Below are positions 62,664-64,000 of a stretch of 64,000 nucleotides of DNA, piece after piece. Under the pieces are notes generated by a model. It did no database searches. It saw only the letters and a list, made by a program, of their open reading frames with translations, and was not told where the DNA came from. Numbering within the stretch: position 1 is the first letter of the stretch; the number at the start of each line of letters is the position of its first letter. The stretch covers positions 14,582,258 through 14,646,257 of the forward strand of contig JAQFVV010000013.1 in assembly GCA_028023455.1 (NCBI GenBank), read 5' to 3'. The position numbers and the translations under genes were made by a program. Source of the stretch: Epiperipatus broadwayi (lineage: Eukaryota; Onychophora; Udeonychophora; Euonychophora; Peripatidae).

Positions 62664-63368
62664 GTGAAGAAGATTGTATTGGATAGTGATTTAATAGCTC
62701 TGACTGCTTAATCAAGCGTCAAATAAATGGCAGTACTGAAATAGTATAAATAAAAGCCTATTATATATTTGTTTAGATGTCTTTGATTTTCTTTTTCTTA
62801 CAAAAAGAATTTATAATATACAAAGTCCCCCATCCCCTGTTAATGGTTCAAGCTCTTTTTATTTTTATCTTTCAATTTCCAAACTCTTTTAATTCCTATA
62901 TTAAAATGGAGTTTGGGTTGATTGAAGTTAACTGTACAAAATTCATCTAATTCTGAATCATAATGATAATTTGTTAGAACATAAGCTTGAATTATCTACA
63001 TTGTTAATTTTCTATTAAATTGAGTAATATCGCTATTCAAACTGATTTATAATCAAACCCCCAATGTTATTTTTCCACATTTTATATATAATGAATTCTA
63101 CTTTACTAAAATTGTAATATTTATGTCTTCATATGGGGAAAAATTGTTTTTTGATGATGATCCTATATTTGCCCAACTATAGCTGAATATCACTTTTAAA
63201 AAAAAAGGTTTGTAGGAATCAGAAAAATGCCAACAACAATACCACTTGATTTTTTTTTTCGTACGTTTAATAATAAGTTTCCAAAAGCAGAATAAATAAA
63301 CATTAACCTTCGTAGTCAGACTTTGAGAAACTAAAAGAAAAGATGAAAAAAAAAATTTTAATAATCTT

Positions 63369-63474
63369 GCATTGGTGGTCGAGAGGTCAGCGCGACTGCC
63401 TTGCACTTGCAGGCAGTTGCCCGGGTTGCGGGTTCGCGTCCCGGCCGATGCTATGACACTTAAAAAAAAAAAAA
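63369..63474 (+). mobile_element. tRNA-derived SINE, copy with intact promoter boxes
   Basis: The A box TGGTCGAGAGG (63,376-63,386) and B box GGTTCGCGTCC (63,431-63,441) are intact, and the latter matches the GGTTCGNNNCC consensus. A run of 13 A ends the element. The body is the most GC-rich stretch of the area and is nearly identical to the 48.4 kb copy, which has several CG-to-CA changes as expected from deamination. This copy looks the youngest of the three. Confidence 0.85.
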
Positions 63475-64000
63475 ATTTAATGCTGGTCATATATATATAC
63501 GCTGGTGTGTGTATATTCAACCCTCATGTCTTATTTTTATATTAACGCTATTAAATATTTAAAATTATGGATTGCCTTTGAGCACATTCTGCTACACTGC
63601 ATTGATTCTTTTGAATTTTCTTTTTGTTGCGAATCTTTTATCAACATTCAACTTCTATTGATGATTCAGAGTTTAGGCACATTGTCAAGTCAATCACAAT
63701 ATTTAAAGCTACATTTCAAAACTTTTATGTATTCATTACGATTGTTAGTGAATCGTAAAAATCTCAAAAATCAAATGCAATTCAAGGCGAGTAATAAAAG
63801 TTCTATATTATTCTTTTTAAAAATCACTTAAATATTCCAAAAACGAATGGAATTCATAAAATATTTAATAGTTAATAAAATAAAAACGGTTTCAATTTAT
63901 TTTTTGTGGAAGTGTATAATAAATATGTTGACCTAGATATTCTTAGTATTTATAATTTATAACTAACAAACCGATGTAAATAATGACTAAAGGAAATGTA
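63475..64000. other. AT-rich DNA with a 108-codon open frame
   Basis: A plus-strand frame from 63,505 to 63,831 (MCVYSTLMSYFYINAIKYLK at its start) has a mixed composition with several C, F and L. There is no domain, splice context or neighbour that supports a gene. I regard it as chance. Confidence 0.35.

Larger units (their letters stand above)
60330..63127 (-). mobile_element. Old, near full-length RTE LINE copy
   Basis: The minus strand aligns by eye with the RTE copy at 31.9-34.7 kb in the right order. The C-terminal region is near 60,380-60,430, the FADD region near 60,780-60,830, and the YRPIS region near 61,255-61,290. The endonuclease-RT linker spans 61,650-62,000, and the endonuclease VYAPTS region lies near 62,970-63,000, ending near 63,127. 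Stops and indels are everywhere. It carries a SINE at 62.1 kb and a hammerhead-like insert at about 62,400-62,800. It therefore predates both, and is clearly older than the 31.9-35.2 kb copy. Confidence 0.8.

Noticed and set aside
63098-63520. 140-codon minus-strand open frame
   Set aside because: It runs antisense through the SINE and a poly-A run, so its length comes from the repeat.

Overview
The window is strongly AT-rich eukaryotic DNA with almost no open reading frame of host character. Its contents (a GIY-YIG Penelope-like element, RTE-type LINEs, a Ty3/Gypsy remnant, tRNA-derived SINEs, long microsatellites and one exon-like ORF with consensus splice sites) suggest an invertebrate animal with a repeat-rich genome. 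I cannot name the phylum. Nothing bacterial is present: no operons, CRISPR or insertion sequences.

Layout. 1-28.9 kb is non-coding, AT-rich DNA with dispersed repeats. These include two hammerhead-ribozyme-like motifs (2.44 and 21.18 kb), several hairpin repeats (7.4-7.9, 17.07-17.6, 23.5 and 24.0-24.3 kb), an A-B-A nest of unknown repeats (8.7-11.2 kb, with a second B at 15.4-16.0 kb), a telomere-like array (14.25 kb) and a 193-bp-spaced tandem pair (18.3-18.6 kb). 28.9-35.2 kb holds two RTE-clade LINEs tail to tail. The minus-strand copy is nearly complete, with one frameshift and two stop codons visible. 36.2-43.5 kb is a decayed minus-strand Ty3/Gypsy element: zinc knuckle, protease, RT, RNase H, integrase, polypurine tract and a probable 3' LTR. 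Its RNase H region is split by about 2 kb of other DNA, and an RTE fragment abuts it at 43.6-44.5 kb. 45-46.1 kb is a non-autonomous DNA transposon with terminal inverted repeats, lying 46 bp beyond the donor site of the one plausible host exon (46,132-46,279, minus), which resembles part of a hotdog-fold thioesterase. 46.4-48.2 kb is a decayed segment bounded by inverted repeats. 51.16-51.47 kb is an uninterrupted (AAT)93(GAT)10 tract. 53.16-55.69 kb is a Penelope-like element in a head-to-head palindrome. 55.98-56.3 kb is an RTE hairpin. 57.5-59.0 kb is a richer-GC block with 13-bp terminal inverted repeats. 60.3-63.1 kb is an old, near full-length RTE copy carrying a SINE with target-site duplications and another hammerhead-like insertion. 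SINEs of one family lie at 48.4, 62.1 and 63.4 kb.

The main theme is repeated occurrence of hammerhead-like cores, often as inverted or tandem dimers, near Penelope-like sequence. Four dispersed loci (2.44, 21.18, 59.33 and 62.63 kb) share the order helix I / CUGA box / helix II / GAAA / NUH / helix I. Their flanking helix I strands remain complementary although their sequences differ. A second set (17.1-17.5, 18.4-18.6, 46.6, 53.2 and 55.6 kb) has a related core, and at 53-55.7 kb it lies in the terminal repeats of a recognisable Penelope-like element. This agrees with the published association of hammerhead motifs with Penelope-like elements. The folds here are read by eye and untested.
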